The translations under genes and the position numbers were made by a program. DNA of 21,765 bases, from contig WFMN01000002.1 in the NCBI GenBank assembly GCA_015489095.1, positions 1 to 21,765 of the forward strand. Direction: 5' to 3'. The notes under the pieces are model-generated. The model made no database searches. It worked only from the letters and a program-made list of their open reading frames with translations, and was not told the origin of the DNA. Shown here in pieces: positions 4,634 through 11,969 of this stretch; positions within the stretch are counted from its first letter, which is position 1, and each line of letters starts with the position of its first letter. Origin of the DNA: Mariprofundaceae bacterium. Lineage in GTDB: Bacteria > Pseudomonadota > Zetaproteobacteria > Mariprofundales > J009.

Positions 4634-5971
4634 TCAGAGATACAAGGCCGCGCGGAACCCGACCGAAGCGGCCGAGTCGCCCCGCACACCGCCGAGATTC
4701 AACGCCCACACGCCCGCGTAGGAGCCAGCGTCCCAGCCGCCGCCCGCGATCGGGCACATTTCGTTGGGTTTGTAGTCCCACAGATAATCGTTGCCATACA
4801 GATTTGCACCGCCGGTAACCAGCGGCACCCCTGCGCCGGTGCCTGCCCACGCATTGCCGCTGGTGGCCTCGGACAGCGTCTGCGCCGACGCGCTGCCCAG
4901 CGGCACCGCGCGGTTGGCGCCGGTTGCCCACAGTGCGCCATAGGTGGCACCCAGCGATGTGTAGAGCGCCGCGATGCCTGCCGCACCCCAGATGTCCGTC
5001 GCCAGCGTGTTGCCGCTAGTGAGGTCGCGCATGCGCGCGGCGGTGTTGAGGATGTAGTAGTTGGTGGCATCGGATGTGATGCCGGGGCAAATCTCCCACA
5101 TGCAGCCATTGAGGTCGGCCACGCCGCAGTTTTGGCCGTTGTGCGTGGTGCGCGCAAATAGATTAGCGGAGCCTGTCTTTGCGGCGTTGGAGTAGCCATC
5201 GGAGATGTACGCGATGGAGGCATCGTCATTGTCGCCCAGCGCGTTGTTGTTGCAGCCCTTGGGATAATTCGTGATGCCTGCTGCATCGTACCACGCGCAC
5301 CATGTCGCCGCCGTTGCCGCTTGCCCGTGAGCCAGCGAGAGCATTGAGAGTGCTTTGTGGATAAACAGGCTGTTGCAGAAAAAGTTTGCGCCGCGTGTTT
5401 TTGCGGCGTCGATCGCGCCGCCATAGATGTTGGCCGGCGCGCCGTTGAGTCCCGAAAACGGGTTGTGCGCGGCGTTGCTCGATAGCGGATTGCCGTTTTT
5501 GATGCTCGATGCGATGCCGCCGTTGTTTGAGCAGATATATTTATCCACAAACATGCCCGGCTGAATCGCGCCGCCGTCATAAAATGCGCGGTGCAGCGCA
5601 TAGCCTGCCGCGTTGGCAGCGGCAACATCGGCATAGGCCGAAAACGGCTGCACATCAACAATATTGAGCGCCAGACCGTTGGTGCCGGTGCCGATCTTGT
5701 AGTAAAAAGCCGGAATCCAGATCATGATCGAGCCATCGGAATAGGCGTAGTTGCCATAGTTGTCGCTCGCCGGATCGCGCGTGCCTGCCAGCTCGGCCAT
5801 ACCCGCCGGCAATGGCCCGGGGCAAATGCCCACGCCGAACCCCTGCTGCCCGGCAAGGCCGATGTTGTTCACCGCCCCCGCGCCTGCGCCCGTGCCGATG
5901 GTGATGCCGGTCGGAAAATGGACGGGTTGGCCGTCTTTGCCGGTGATTTGTCGGATGTTGAGATTGCTCAT
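4634..5971 (-). CDS. DGR target: variable tail-tip/receptor-binding protein, 445 aa
   Basis: The protein ends in a C-type-lectin/FGE-like domain that carries the VR in residues 405-442, three residues from the C-terminus. Fold marks are LNGCMWEICPG (about 290-300), the conserved GVWALNL and the terminal SVGFRAALYL; such ends are typical of Mtd-like and other DGR targets. The N-terminal part begins MSNLNIRQITGKDGQP and is Gly/Asn-rich, likely the link to the tail. Start ATG 5971 has a good ribosome site (GGAG, 8 bases upstream). It follows two fibre-like genes in the tail operon, so it most likely displays the variable surface at the tail tip, binding a cell-surface receptor. The current variant has mostly Gly, Ala and Asp at variable sites. 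The receptor is unknown. Confidence 0.93.
   Translation of the reverse strand: MSNLNIRQITGKDGQPVHFPTGITIGTGAGAGAVNNIGLAGQQGFGVGICPGPLPAGMAELAGTRDPASDNYGNYAYSDGSIMIWIPAFYYKIGTGTNGLALNIVDVQPFSAYADVAAANAAGYALHRAFYDGGAIQPGMFVDKYICSNNGGIASSIKNGNPLSSNAAHNPFSGLNGAPANIYGGAIDAAKTRGANFFCNSLFIHKALSMLSLAHGQAATAATWCAWYDAAGITNYPKGCNNNALGDNDDASIAYISDGYSNAAKTGSANLFARTTHNGQNCGVADLNGCMWEICPGITSDATNYYILNTAARMRDLTSGNTLATDIWGAAGIAALYTSLGATYGALWATGANRAVPLGSASAQTLSEATSGNAWAGTGAGVPLVTGGANLYGNDYLWDYKPNEMCPIAGGGWDAGSYAGVWALNLGGVRGDSAASVGFRAALYL
4645..4759 (-). repeat. DGR variable repeat (VR) in target gene
   Basis: This is the gapless partner of the TR, covering codons 405-442 of the target protein. Substitutions relative to the TR on the coding strand are A-to-G 13, A-to-C 4 and A-to-T 1; no C, G or T of the TR is changed within the repeat. 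Altered residues (TR to VR) are S410G, N412G, N414D, N415A, N418Y, N427G, N428G, N432D, N434A, N435A and D442A, plus one silent change at R430. The invariant frame MCPIA, GVWALNL and SVGFRA is the lectin-like core. Only one VR was found for this TR. Confidence 0.97.
4648..4667 (-). other. Initiation of mutagenic homing (IMH)-like segment
   Basis: The 20 bases at the 3' coding end of the VR are identical to TR 4086-4105 and contain no adenine on the coding strand; the first six bases of the block are CCGCGC on the plus strand. A GC-rich, adenine-free 3' end is where known DGRs begin cDNA integration (IMH in the VR, IMH* in the TR). The sequences diverge straight after this segment, at the D442A codon and beyond. 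The position is inferred by analogy; nothing in the sequence proves the exact start of homing. Confidence 0.65.
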
Positions 5972-5988
5972 GTTGTACTCCTATGTGA

Positions 5989-6708
5989 TTAGATGATCGA
6001 CCAGTTGGCGTTGTCGGCCACGGTAACGGTTACGCCCTCGGCGATGGTGAGTGGACCGGCAGACATTGCGTTACTGCCGGCCTGTATGCTCATGTCTGAC
6101 GATATTGTGGATTCGTTGAGGAATGCCTGCTGCGTACCTGTAATCAAGCCGTTGCTGCCGTTATAGACCAAAAAAGTGCCAATCGCGATGGTTTCGCCAG
6201 CGTCTGCCCACATGGTGTAGGTGTCCGTTGTGCCAGCGGCACCATTGCCTGATGTGCGTGTTACATGGTCTACCGACTGTCCTTGTGGTCCAGTAAGCCC
6301 CGTGTCGCCCTTTGCGCCTGTTGGTCCCGCAACTGGCAGCCCGGGCGTGGTCATACTGCTATCCAGCACCTGTATGCTTCCCCATTCGATCGACCCTGCG
6401 TTGGAATCAATCGCCCACAGCTCATCAAAGATCGGTGTGCCGGTCAGATTGTAGGTTACCGTGTAGGAGGCATCGGTCATGTTGACCCCGCCGTTCAGCG
6501 TTGGCGCCAGTTTCAGCGGTGATGGTGCTGATATTTTACCGTTGGCGATAGTGATCGACACAGGTTTAGGATCAACGCGATCCTTGCCGCCCGAAGCATT
6601 ATCGTATGTCCACGATGCGTTGGGGCGCACCGATACCGTGCCATCGGCAGGGTTGCCCGCCGCATCGAGGATGGTGGTTGTCGCGGTGAGTATCGTTACC
6701 AAGCCCAT
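5989..6708 (-). CDS. Tail fibre-like protein with short collagen-like segment, 239 aa
   Basis: The first 130 residues look beta-rich with no recognised family. Then comes a short Gly-X-Y run (GPTGAKGDTGLTGPQGQS, residues about 128-146) of the kind that trimerises phage fibres, then a small C-terminal domain ending VTVTVADNANWSII, which resembles a common phage fibre end module. It starts one base after the stop of the 68-residue gene (TAAGATG) and ends 17 bases before the DGR target start. It is probably a fibre or connector that presents the neighbouring target protein. Role inferred from composition and place. Confidence 0.75.
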   Translation of the reverse strand: MGLVTILTATTTILDAAGNPADGTVSVRPNASWTYDNASGGKDRVDPKPVSITIANGKISAPSPLKLAPTLNGGVNMTDASYTVTYNLTGTPIFDELWAIDSNAGSIEWGSIQVLDSSMTTPGLPVAGPTGAKGDTGLTGPQGQSVDHVTRTSGNGAAGTTDTYTMWADAGETIAIGTFLVYNGSNGLITGTQQAFLNESTISSDMSIQAGSNAMSAGPLTIAEGVTVTVADNANWSII

Positions 6709-6709
6709 C

Positions 6710-6916
6710 TTACGCCCCGGTCATCCGCTCCAGACTGTGCAGCAGGTCGTCAAAGAGCTGCGCCTGATCAAGTGGGGATTGATGCTGCACTTGCCGTCCA
6801 TCCTGCGTGCGTACCACGCCGATCCAGATGCCGTTGGCGCGGGTGATGGTGACCTGTGCGCCCGATGCGTCACAGATGGTTTCGATTCGGTCGAGGGGGT
6901 TGGTCGTCTTGCTCAT
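6710..6916 (-). CDS. Hypothetical small tail-region protein, 68 aa
   Basis: The ATG at 6916 has a strong GGAGG five bases upstream and an ATGA overlap with the hub gene; a longer frame upstream is a shadow of that gene. The product begins MSKTTNPLDRIETICDASG, has a beta-like centre (AQVTITRANGIWIGVVRTQD) and a helical acidic end (LDQAQLFDDLLHSLERM). No family recognised. Its place between hub and fibre suggests a small tail-tip or assembly part. Confidence 0.75.
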   Translation of the reverse strand: MSKTTNPLDRIETICDASGAQVTITRANGIWIGVVRTQDGRQVQHQSPLDQAQLFDDLLHSLERMTGA

Positions 6917-9468
6917 AATTCCTCCATGGTGAGTTGTAGTGTTCCGTTGCGGTTGCCGCTGGTTTGGCGGGTGATGGCTGTGATCTCGCAACTTGCCGTC
7001 ACGCCAGTTTTGCTGCTGCTGACATCAACCAGATCGCCAACCTCTAGCGCGTAATGACCGAGCAGCACCGAGCAGGTAAGCACGGCACGGTTGGGGTTGG
7101 CGGCGCGGGTGAGCTGCCAGTTGAGGATGGTGAGCGCCTGCGTCTGGTCGTGGACATCGTGCAGATTGATATGATCCGCCCGCACGCCGTAGCTGGTTTG
7201 CGATGCTGTATCGTTGATCTCGCCCGATGCCGCCCACCGCCTGCGGGTTGCAGATAACCCAGCGCGCCAGATGTAGCGGTTGACGATACCGCGCAATCCG
7301 GATCGCGATTCCGCCAGCGTGGATGCGCCACTGTCCTGCCGGACAATATCGCTATCGGTAAGGGTGAGGGATGCGGTGCCGGTCGTGCGGTCACGCATCA
7401 GCCAGCGCGCGCCGGAATAGGCGATGGTGGCATTGCACTCTTTGGCGATGCGCTGCAACAGATCGCGTACGGTGATGTTGACTGTGAGTGATACCGCCAG
7501 CTTTTGCCCGGTAAAGGCATCAAACGCCGCCGCTGGCACCTCGGATGCGTCTGCGCCTGCGTAGGTGAGCAGGATATGGCGGGCGATGTGGTCGGGGCGC
7601 TCAATCAGCGCGTTGGGCGTACCGGTGATGGTGCCGCTGGCATCATCCTCATAACCGCGCACATCCGCCGTCACCGTGCCGCCGATCTTGGTGTCTGCCA
7701 CGCTGTTGCCGGTGAGTACCACGGTGCCGGTCTTGGTAGCCGATCCAGACTTGGCGACATTACCAGCGCGAGAGACGGTGCCGGACTTGGTGATGCCCCC
7801 AGTGCGAGAGACGGTGCCTGTTTTTGATGCGCCACCGGTGAGGGTAACGGTGCCGGATTTTGTAACGCTGCCCGACTTAGTGACCGTGCCGGTTTTTGAT
7901 GCCCCGCCTGTGAGGGTGACTGTGCCGGTTTTGGAGGCGCTGCCGGATTTCGTGCTGGTAATGCCCGGCGTGGCGTTATTGGTTGCCTCGCTTACAGTAT
8001 AATGTTGGCGCGCAAACACCATTGTCCCGCCCCATACCGACGATCCACGCACCCTGATCCCACCAAAGGAACTGCTAAACGAATACGATCCGCTACCAGA
8101 CCCGGAAACCAGCACAGACCCATACACACCATCTAATATTTCCCATCCATGCGAGGAAGATATGGTTACATCATAGCTCACCACCGTTGCCCCCGATGGG
8201 GTTGGGAATGTGACGGCCAGATAGCTTGTTGACGCTGGGAATGCCGCGTTGGCCTGATTTGCAACAACCGATCCGGCAATGCCCGCTACGCTATGCCCAT
8301 GCGCGCCCTGACTAGATGCGACACTAATGTTGTCGCTCACGCTAATCCCATCCGTCACAGCGTTATTATCGGTCACATTGATACCGTCGGTCACTGATAT
8401 GGCGTCGGCAATGGATATTCCGTCGGTCACAGCGTTATCATCCGTCACCGTGATTCCATCCGACAGCGCCAGCGTATCATTCACGGCGATGCCATCATTG
8501 AGCACAATGCCATCCACCACGCTGATACCATCGACTACGGCAATCGTGTCGGTCACACCGAGGTTCACCTGCCGCACCACTGTGGGCAAGGTGTAAAAAC
8601 GCACGAATGCCTGTCCGTTGGAGTTGGGGAAAAAGACAAAATCGGCACCACTCTGGCGGACACCATCGACATAAACGGCATCGATCGCCTGCACCGGATG
8701 ATCGGCCACCAGATAGTCGTAGTAGGTCTGCACTTCGGCTACTGTGCCGCCTACATCATGCTGCGATGCTGTGGTGCCGTTTGCCCCCCGCGCGCAGCCG
8801 GTAAAGGTGGTGGCGGTCTTGCCAGTGTAGGTCACTTGCTCGATGTCGAGTTGCAGCGTGCCGGTGGTGGGAAATGCCGCTGTATCGGTCACGGTGAGGG
8901 TGGTATCGCTTGCTCCTGCCGCCGTCTGTAGTGTGGTCATGCTGCCTGCATCCACCGCCAGACACGGCTGCCCCAACACCGTGCCGTAGATCACCGGCTT
9001 GATCTGGCCGATGGCATCGGGATCGGCACCGGGAAACTCGGTGGCCGTCACCAGCCGCGTCACCGGCTGATTCTGCCGCATCGAGCGCGCCACAATATCA
9101 AAGCTGATCTTGCCATCGGCAATGCGCAGCGGATCGGCGATCTCGCCCCATAGCAGCAGATCAGCATCGGCGCGCGCCGTGCCGACCGCCCACAGCAGCA
9201 GCTTGGCATCGGCGGAGAGCTGCACCGCAGCGCGATTGGCGGCGTTGAGCAGCACGGAGACCTGTATATCGGTGGTGCGCCCCGATGATTCGGTGAGCAC
9301 ACCCAGTGATAGCAGCTCGCCCTCATAGGTATTGCCACTGATCGTCTGCGCGTCGGCGCAGAGATAACGCGTTGCCCCACCCGATGGGGTGATCTCCAAC
9401 AGGTAGCGAAACGCCTGCCCATCGGTACGGGCAATGGCGGTGGTCATGGCCGCGGTGAGCGACTTCAT
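6913..9468 (-). CDS. Tail hub/baseplate-like protein with two hexapeptide-repeat arrays, 851 aa
   Basis: The N-terminal ~300 residues (MKSLTAAMTTAIARTDGQAF; PVIYGTVLGQPCLAVDAG; a small TLTVTDTAAFPTTGTLQLDIE module) and the C-terminal ~230 (ILLTYAGADASEVPAAAFDAF to LLGHYALEVGDLVDVSSSK) look like phage minor tail hub domains of the kind following the tape measure. Between them are two 6-residue repeat arrays: residues 305-383 with Asp every sixth position (13 times), and 505-589 with Gly every sixth position (14 times). They are separated by a Ser/Gly-rich beta region. The gene overlaps both neighbours by 4 bases (ATGA). It is probably the distal tail hub carrying repeat spikes that reach outward. 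Hub assignment is moderate; the repeats are certain. Confidence 0.75.
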   Translation of the reverse strand: MKSLTAAMTTAIARTDGQAFRYLLEITPSGGATRYLCADAQTISGNTYEGELLSLGVLTESSGRTTDIQVSVLLNAANRAAVQLSADAKLLLWAVGTARADADLLLWGEIADPLRIADGKISFDIVARSMRQNQPVTRLVTATEFPGADPDAIGQIKPVIYGTVLGQPCLAVDAGSMTTLQTAAGASDTTLTVTDTAAFPTTGTLQLDIEQVTYTGKTATTFTGCARGANGTTASQHDVGGTVAEVQTYYDYLVADHPVQAIDAVYVDGVRQSGADFVFFPNSNGQAFVRFYTLPTVVRQVNLGVTDTIAVVDGISVVDGIVLNDGIAVNDTLALSDGITVTDDNAVTDGISIADAISVTDGINVTDNNAVTDGISVSDNISVASSQGAHGHSVAGIAGSVVANQANAAFPASTSYLAVTFPTPSGATVVSYDVTISSSHGWEILDGVYGSVLVSGSGSGSYSFSSSFGGIRVRGSSVWGGTMVFARQHYTVSEATNNATPGITSTKSGSASKTGTVTLTGGASKTGTVTKSGSVTKSGTVTLTGGASKTGTVSRTGGITKSGTVSRAGNVAKSGSATKTGTVVLTGNSVADTKIGGTVTADVRGYEDDASGTITGTPNALIERPDHIARHILLTYAGADASEVPAAAFDAFTGQKLAVSLTVNITVRDLLQRIAKECNATIAYSGARWLMRDRTTGTASLTLTDSDIVRQDSGASTLAESRSGLRGIVNRYIWRAGLSATRRRWAASGEINDTASQTSYGVRADHINLHDVHDQTQALTILNWQLTRAANPNRAVLTCSVLLGHYALEVGDLVDVSSSKTGVTASCEITAITRQTSGNRNGTLQLTMEEL
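7702..7956 (-). repeat. Coding 18-bp repeat array: [S/T]-[K/R/L]-x-G-x-[V/A/I]
   Basis: Hub residues 505-589 form fourteen 6-residue units with Gly at 509 and every sixth residue to 587. Typical units are TKSGTV, SKTGTV and TLTGGA. The Lys/Arg and Ser/Thr content makes it strongly basic. Perfect phase over 14 units suggests a repetitive beta structure such as a trimeric beta-helix or stalk. At the DNA level, several units are near-copies, so slippage could change unit number. Confidence 0.9.
8320..8556 (-). repeat. Coding 18-bp repeat array: [V/I/L]-x-D-x-[I/L/N]-x
   Basis: Hub residues 305-383 contain 13 units with Asp at 307 and every sixth residue to 379. Units such as VTDGIS, VVDGIV and VTDNNA recur; the DNA for the NAVTDGIS units is nearly identical at two places. 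The array is acidic, in contrast to the basic array downstream. Alternating hydrophobic positions fit stacked beta strands. Confidence 0.9.
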
Positions 9469-9854
9469 CCCGCCACTCGCAGCGTCAGGTTGATGTCGTA
9501 GAGCGCGGGGCTGCTCATGGTAAACTCAAAGGTGTCCTGCGCCAGCCGCACGGTGTAGATGTCGCCCAAGGAATCACGCAGCGAAAACGGCAATGCGCGA
9601 CCGTTGACTCCATTGGGTGAGGGATTGGTAAAGAACGCTGACAGCATATCGCGCTCGGCCTTGCTCAACCCTGCAAGTTGCATGGTGAACACCTGCGACT
9701 GCCCGCCGAAATCATACACCGCCTCGCCACCCGCATCGGTGAGAAACACCGTCTGCCGGAAGCGTACAGGCCGCGCATAGGGCAAAATCTCTGCATCACC
9801 GATCACAGCCAGTGCAGTTGGCATGCTCAAATCGGGGTAAGCGAAGGTGATCAT
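9465..9854 (-). CDS. Minor tail protein (distal-tail-like), 129 aa
   Basis: The product begins MITFAYPDLSMPTALAVIGD, has an aromatic beta-rich body and ends TMSSPALYDINLTLRVAG. It lies directly between tape measure and hub, with ATGA overlaps on both sides; this is where phages encode the small minor tail protein that joins tube and hub (lambda gpM/L-like position). No motif fixes the family. The central LSKAERDMLSAFF looks like a helix on a beta sandwich. Role from position. Confidence 0.75.
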   Translation of the reverse strand: MITFAYPDLSMPTALAVIGDAEILPYARPVRFRQTVFLTDAGGEAVYDFGGQSQVFTMQLAGLSKAERDMLSAFFTNPSPNGVNGRALPFSLRDSLGDIYTVRLAQDTFEFTMSSPALYDINLTLRVAG

Positions 9855-11380
9855 CGCTGCGCCGCCGCCAACTCTGGGATGATGATATTGCGCACCACAC
9901 TACGCCAATCGGTGCCAGCATCAGCCCCAGATGGCAATGTGATGTTGATGTCGCCGAATGTCTGCGAATTGCTCACTACGCGCTCGCCAGCATGCAGCTG
10001 GTAGTAGCCATCGCGGGGGATCATGCCGCCGGTGGCGCGGGAGCCGCTACTCATTCGCTGACGGGCGATGTTTTCAAACCTGTTGGCGTTGTCGGTTGTG
10101 CTGGTAAATCGATTGATGATGGATTGCTCGGCGGCATTGCGTATAGCCAGTGCTTCGCTTATGCCTCCTCCAGACACCAGCGCGTGGATTGATGCAGCAA
10201 CGCTGGCAATGGCATCACCAGCAACGGTAAAAGGCAGCGCGATACCCTTGGCAAAATTACCGACTGCATCCATACCTTGCGCCATAGTGATAGTCAGATC
10301 GTGCATTGCCTGTTTGCTCGACGACAAGCCCTCAGCAGTGCCAGTGGCGCCATTGATGACTTCCGCCAGTCCTGTAGCAAGCACTCCAAGTGCTGGGGTT
10401 AGCATGCTACCCGTGGTGATCGCCAATGTTTCCATTGCGCTTTGGGCTCGCTTTACATCACCCGCTAGATTTGCATTTTTCACTGCGGCTTGTTCAGTAG
10501 CGGTGGCCGTTCCAGTAAGGCTTTTGGTAAGCGGATCAAGCAGCGCATATTGATTGATAAGCGCATTGGCTGCGGTGATGGACTCCAGCCCGAATAGCTT
10601 TGTTTTCTCTGCGGATGTAAGGTTGGCCTTCGATAGGTTTTCCAACGCCTTTGATAGCCCAACCACGCGCGGATTAAATTGATCGTTGGTTTGGTTTGAT
10701 AGCTTAAGGAGCACGCCGCGTAGTCCTGTGCCGGCCTCGCTTCCCTTGATCGCCATCTTGGCCATCAACTGGATCGCTGCGTTGGTCTGCTCAAACGATA
10801 GCCCTGCACCACTGGCAACGGTTCCTGCCACTTTTAATGCTTGGCTGGTTTGCTCTATCTCTGACGATCCGAACTTGGCACCAGCAGCAAGTACATTCAC
10901 AAACCGCGCTGCCTCTTTAGCCCCTGCGCCGAACTGGTTGAGTGATGCGCCTACGGTGTTGGCGGCATCTGCCATGGTGGTTCCCGACGCCTCCGCCAAG
11001 GTGATAGCCTGTCGCGTCACCTCCGCCAACGCCTGCCCATTAGCCAGCAAGTCTGGCTTGGCCGAAGCAATCAATTTGAAAGCTTCCGAGGCTTGCGATG
11101 CGCTCAATGTGGTGGAAGATCCAAACTCCAACGCTTTCTGACGCAGGAAATCGAGATCCTTCCCGCTTGCACCGGTAATAGCAGATAGATCGGAAATCGA
11201 TTTCTGGAAGTCGGTCGCCGCCTTCACCGAATAGGCGGTGAAAGCCGCCGCCGCACCGGCACCAGCTGTGCCGATTGCCTTAACCGATGCCTCTGCAGCC
11301 CTACGCGCTCTGCCAAACGCCTTTTCTGCGCCCTTGGCATCACCAAGGATGAGTATTTTTACTTTTTCAGCGCTCGACAT
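9851..11380 (-). CDS. Tail tape measure protein, TP901 type, 509 aa
   Basis: The helical, Ala-rich protein carries the TP901 core: DFQKSISDLSAITGASGKDL (about 57-76), FGSSTTLSASQASEAF, then AAGAKFGSSEIEQTSQALKV and the GTGLRGVLLKLS segment. Hydrophobic stretches near residues 35-50, 330-350 and 375-400 may enter the host membrane. The C-terminus has ATGGMIPRDGYYQLHAGERV, a common tape-measure end. It sets tail length and follows the frameshifted chaperone gene, whose extended frame overlaps it by 22 bases. By the rule of about 0.15 nm per residue, 509 residues predict a short tail of around 75 nm. No lytic domain is visible. Confidence 0.93.
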   Translation of the reverse strand: MSSAEKVKILILGDAKGAEKAFGRARRAAEASVKAIGTAGAGAAAAFTAYSVKAATDFQKSISDLSAITGASGKDLDFLRQKALEFGSSTTLSASQASEAFKLIASAKPDLLANGQALAEVTRQAITLAEASGTTMADAANTVGASLNQFGAGAKEAARFVNVLAAGAKFGSSEIEQTSQALKVAGTVASGAGLSFEQTNAAIQLMAKMAIKGSEAGTGLRGVLLKLSNQTNDQFNPRVVGLSKALENLSKANLTSAEKTKLFGLESITAANALINQYALLDPLTKSLTGTATATEQAAVKNANLAGDVKRAQSAMETLAITTGSMLTPALGVLATGLAEVINGATGTAEGLSSSKQAMHDLTITMAQGMDAVGNFAKGIALPFTVAGDAIASVAASIHALVSGGGISEALAIRNAAEQSIINRFTSTTDNANRFENIARQRMSSGSRATGGMIPRDGYYQLHAGERVVSNSQTFGDINITLPSGADAGTDWRSVVRNIIIPELAAAQR

Positions 11381-11969
11381 CGTTGTACCTCATCCGCGAA
11401 TAGATCGACTAAATCCATCAACACCGCTGGCTGGTCTGCCCAGCCTCCCCCATGAGGCATTTGATCGTGGAGCATCAACCATTCGTATGCGCGTACAACA
11501 GTGGATAAATCCTCCACCCACAACAGAGGACAATCGTCGCTGAAAATGCCTTCCACCCATTCTGCGCGGCCATGACATCGCTGTGGATAATCCCTTGCCC
11601 GTGGGCATGTTCCGCACTGCTTCCCATGCGCCCACGCCGCCGCTACCCCTCGGACTTTTTTTTAGCGTCCGCCCCAGCAAACGCAGCGGCAACCGTCAGC
11701 TCGCCGATAATGACCATCTCTTTCACGCTATCGGCATCCGACATATCCATCGCATCCACCAGTGTCGTTGGATTATAATCGACCCCATCGATCACCACAC
11801 GCTGCACAACTTCGCGCAGTGCGTAGTTTGCCAGTGCTACCTTCCCTTCGGTGCCTTCTACGCTGGACAACTGGGCAATGCGTGCTTGTTTACTGGTGGT
11901 TACCGGATGCAGCGTGATGGTTACTGCACCAGCGCTTTTCTCTACCACCTCATCTTTAAGTAATCGCAT
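11359..11969 (-). CDS. Tail assembly chaperone, -1 frameshift form (GT-like), about 203 aa
   Basis: After a -1 slip at the A8 run (11656-11663), translation continues through a frame open to 11359. The added part includes a Cys-rich stretch (CGTCPRARDYPQRCHG) and then WVEGIFSDDCPLLWVEDLST to the end VQRCRALKK. Frame arithmetic confirms that this is the -1 frame. The extension has no good start of its own (only a GTG at 11556) and ends inside the tape measure start. This is the conserved lambda G/GT arrangement in long-tailed phages. The final length depends on where the slip happens. Confidence 0.8.
11601..11635 (-). promoter_or_regulatory. Stem-loop downstream of the frameshift site
   Basis: On the plus strand, GTGGGCATG (11601-11609) can pair with CATGCGCCCAC (11625-11635): nine pairs with a two-base bulge and a 15-base loop. 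It begins 20 bases past the A8 run on the coding strand, somewhat farther than most -1 stimulators (5-9 bases), so the role is tentative. Confidence 0.35.
11643..11969 (-). CDS. Tail assembly chaperone, short form (G-like), 108 aa
   Basis: The product starts MRLLKDEVVEKSAGAVTITL and ends AFAGADAKKKSEG at TAG just past an A8 run. It lies between tail tube and tape measure, where lambda G and its analogues sit; these bind the tape measure and tube subunits before assembly. Start ATG 11969 overlaps the tube stop by one base (TGATG). The short form is expected to be the main product, with a minority of ribosomes shifting into the -1 frame at the A8 run. Confidence 0.85.
   Translation of the reverse strand: MRLLKDEVVEKSAGAVTITLHPVTTSKQARIAQLSSVEGTEGKVALANYALREVVQRVVIDGVDYNPTTLVDAMDMSDADSVKEMVIIGELTVAAAFAGADAKKKSEG
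11656..11663 (-). other. Programmed -1 frameshift slippery site (A8)
   Basis: The coding strand reads GCT AAA AAA AAG in the zero frame, so it contains the slippery heptamer A AAA AAG/A. It lies four codons before the short-form stop and leads into the GT-like extension. Position and type match tail chaperone frameshift sites. Confidence 0.8.

Noticed and set aside
4106..5161. Plus-strand open frame (351 codons) crossing TR, avd and VR
   Set aside because: It is antisense to the DGR genes and has no family signs. Its openness follows from GC content and the Asn-codon-rich repeats.
4699..5661. Alternative 320-codon frame inside the DGR target
   Set aside because: It is the shifted frame of the target gene, with Arg/Thr/Ala-rich shadow composition.
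7702..8556. CRISPR-like array, because of regular 18-bp repeats
   Set aside because: The repeats are in frame, have no spacers of constant length, and code for regular hexapeptides.
5989..9468. A second VR in the fibre or hub gene
   Set aside because: No stretch matching the TR invariant parts (MCPIA, GVWALNL, SVGFRA) was found outside 4645-4759.
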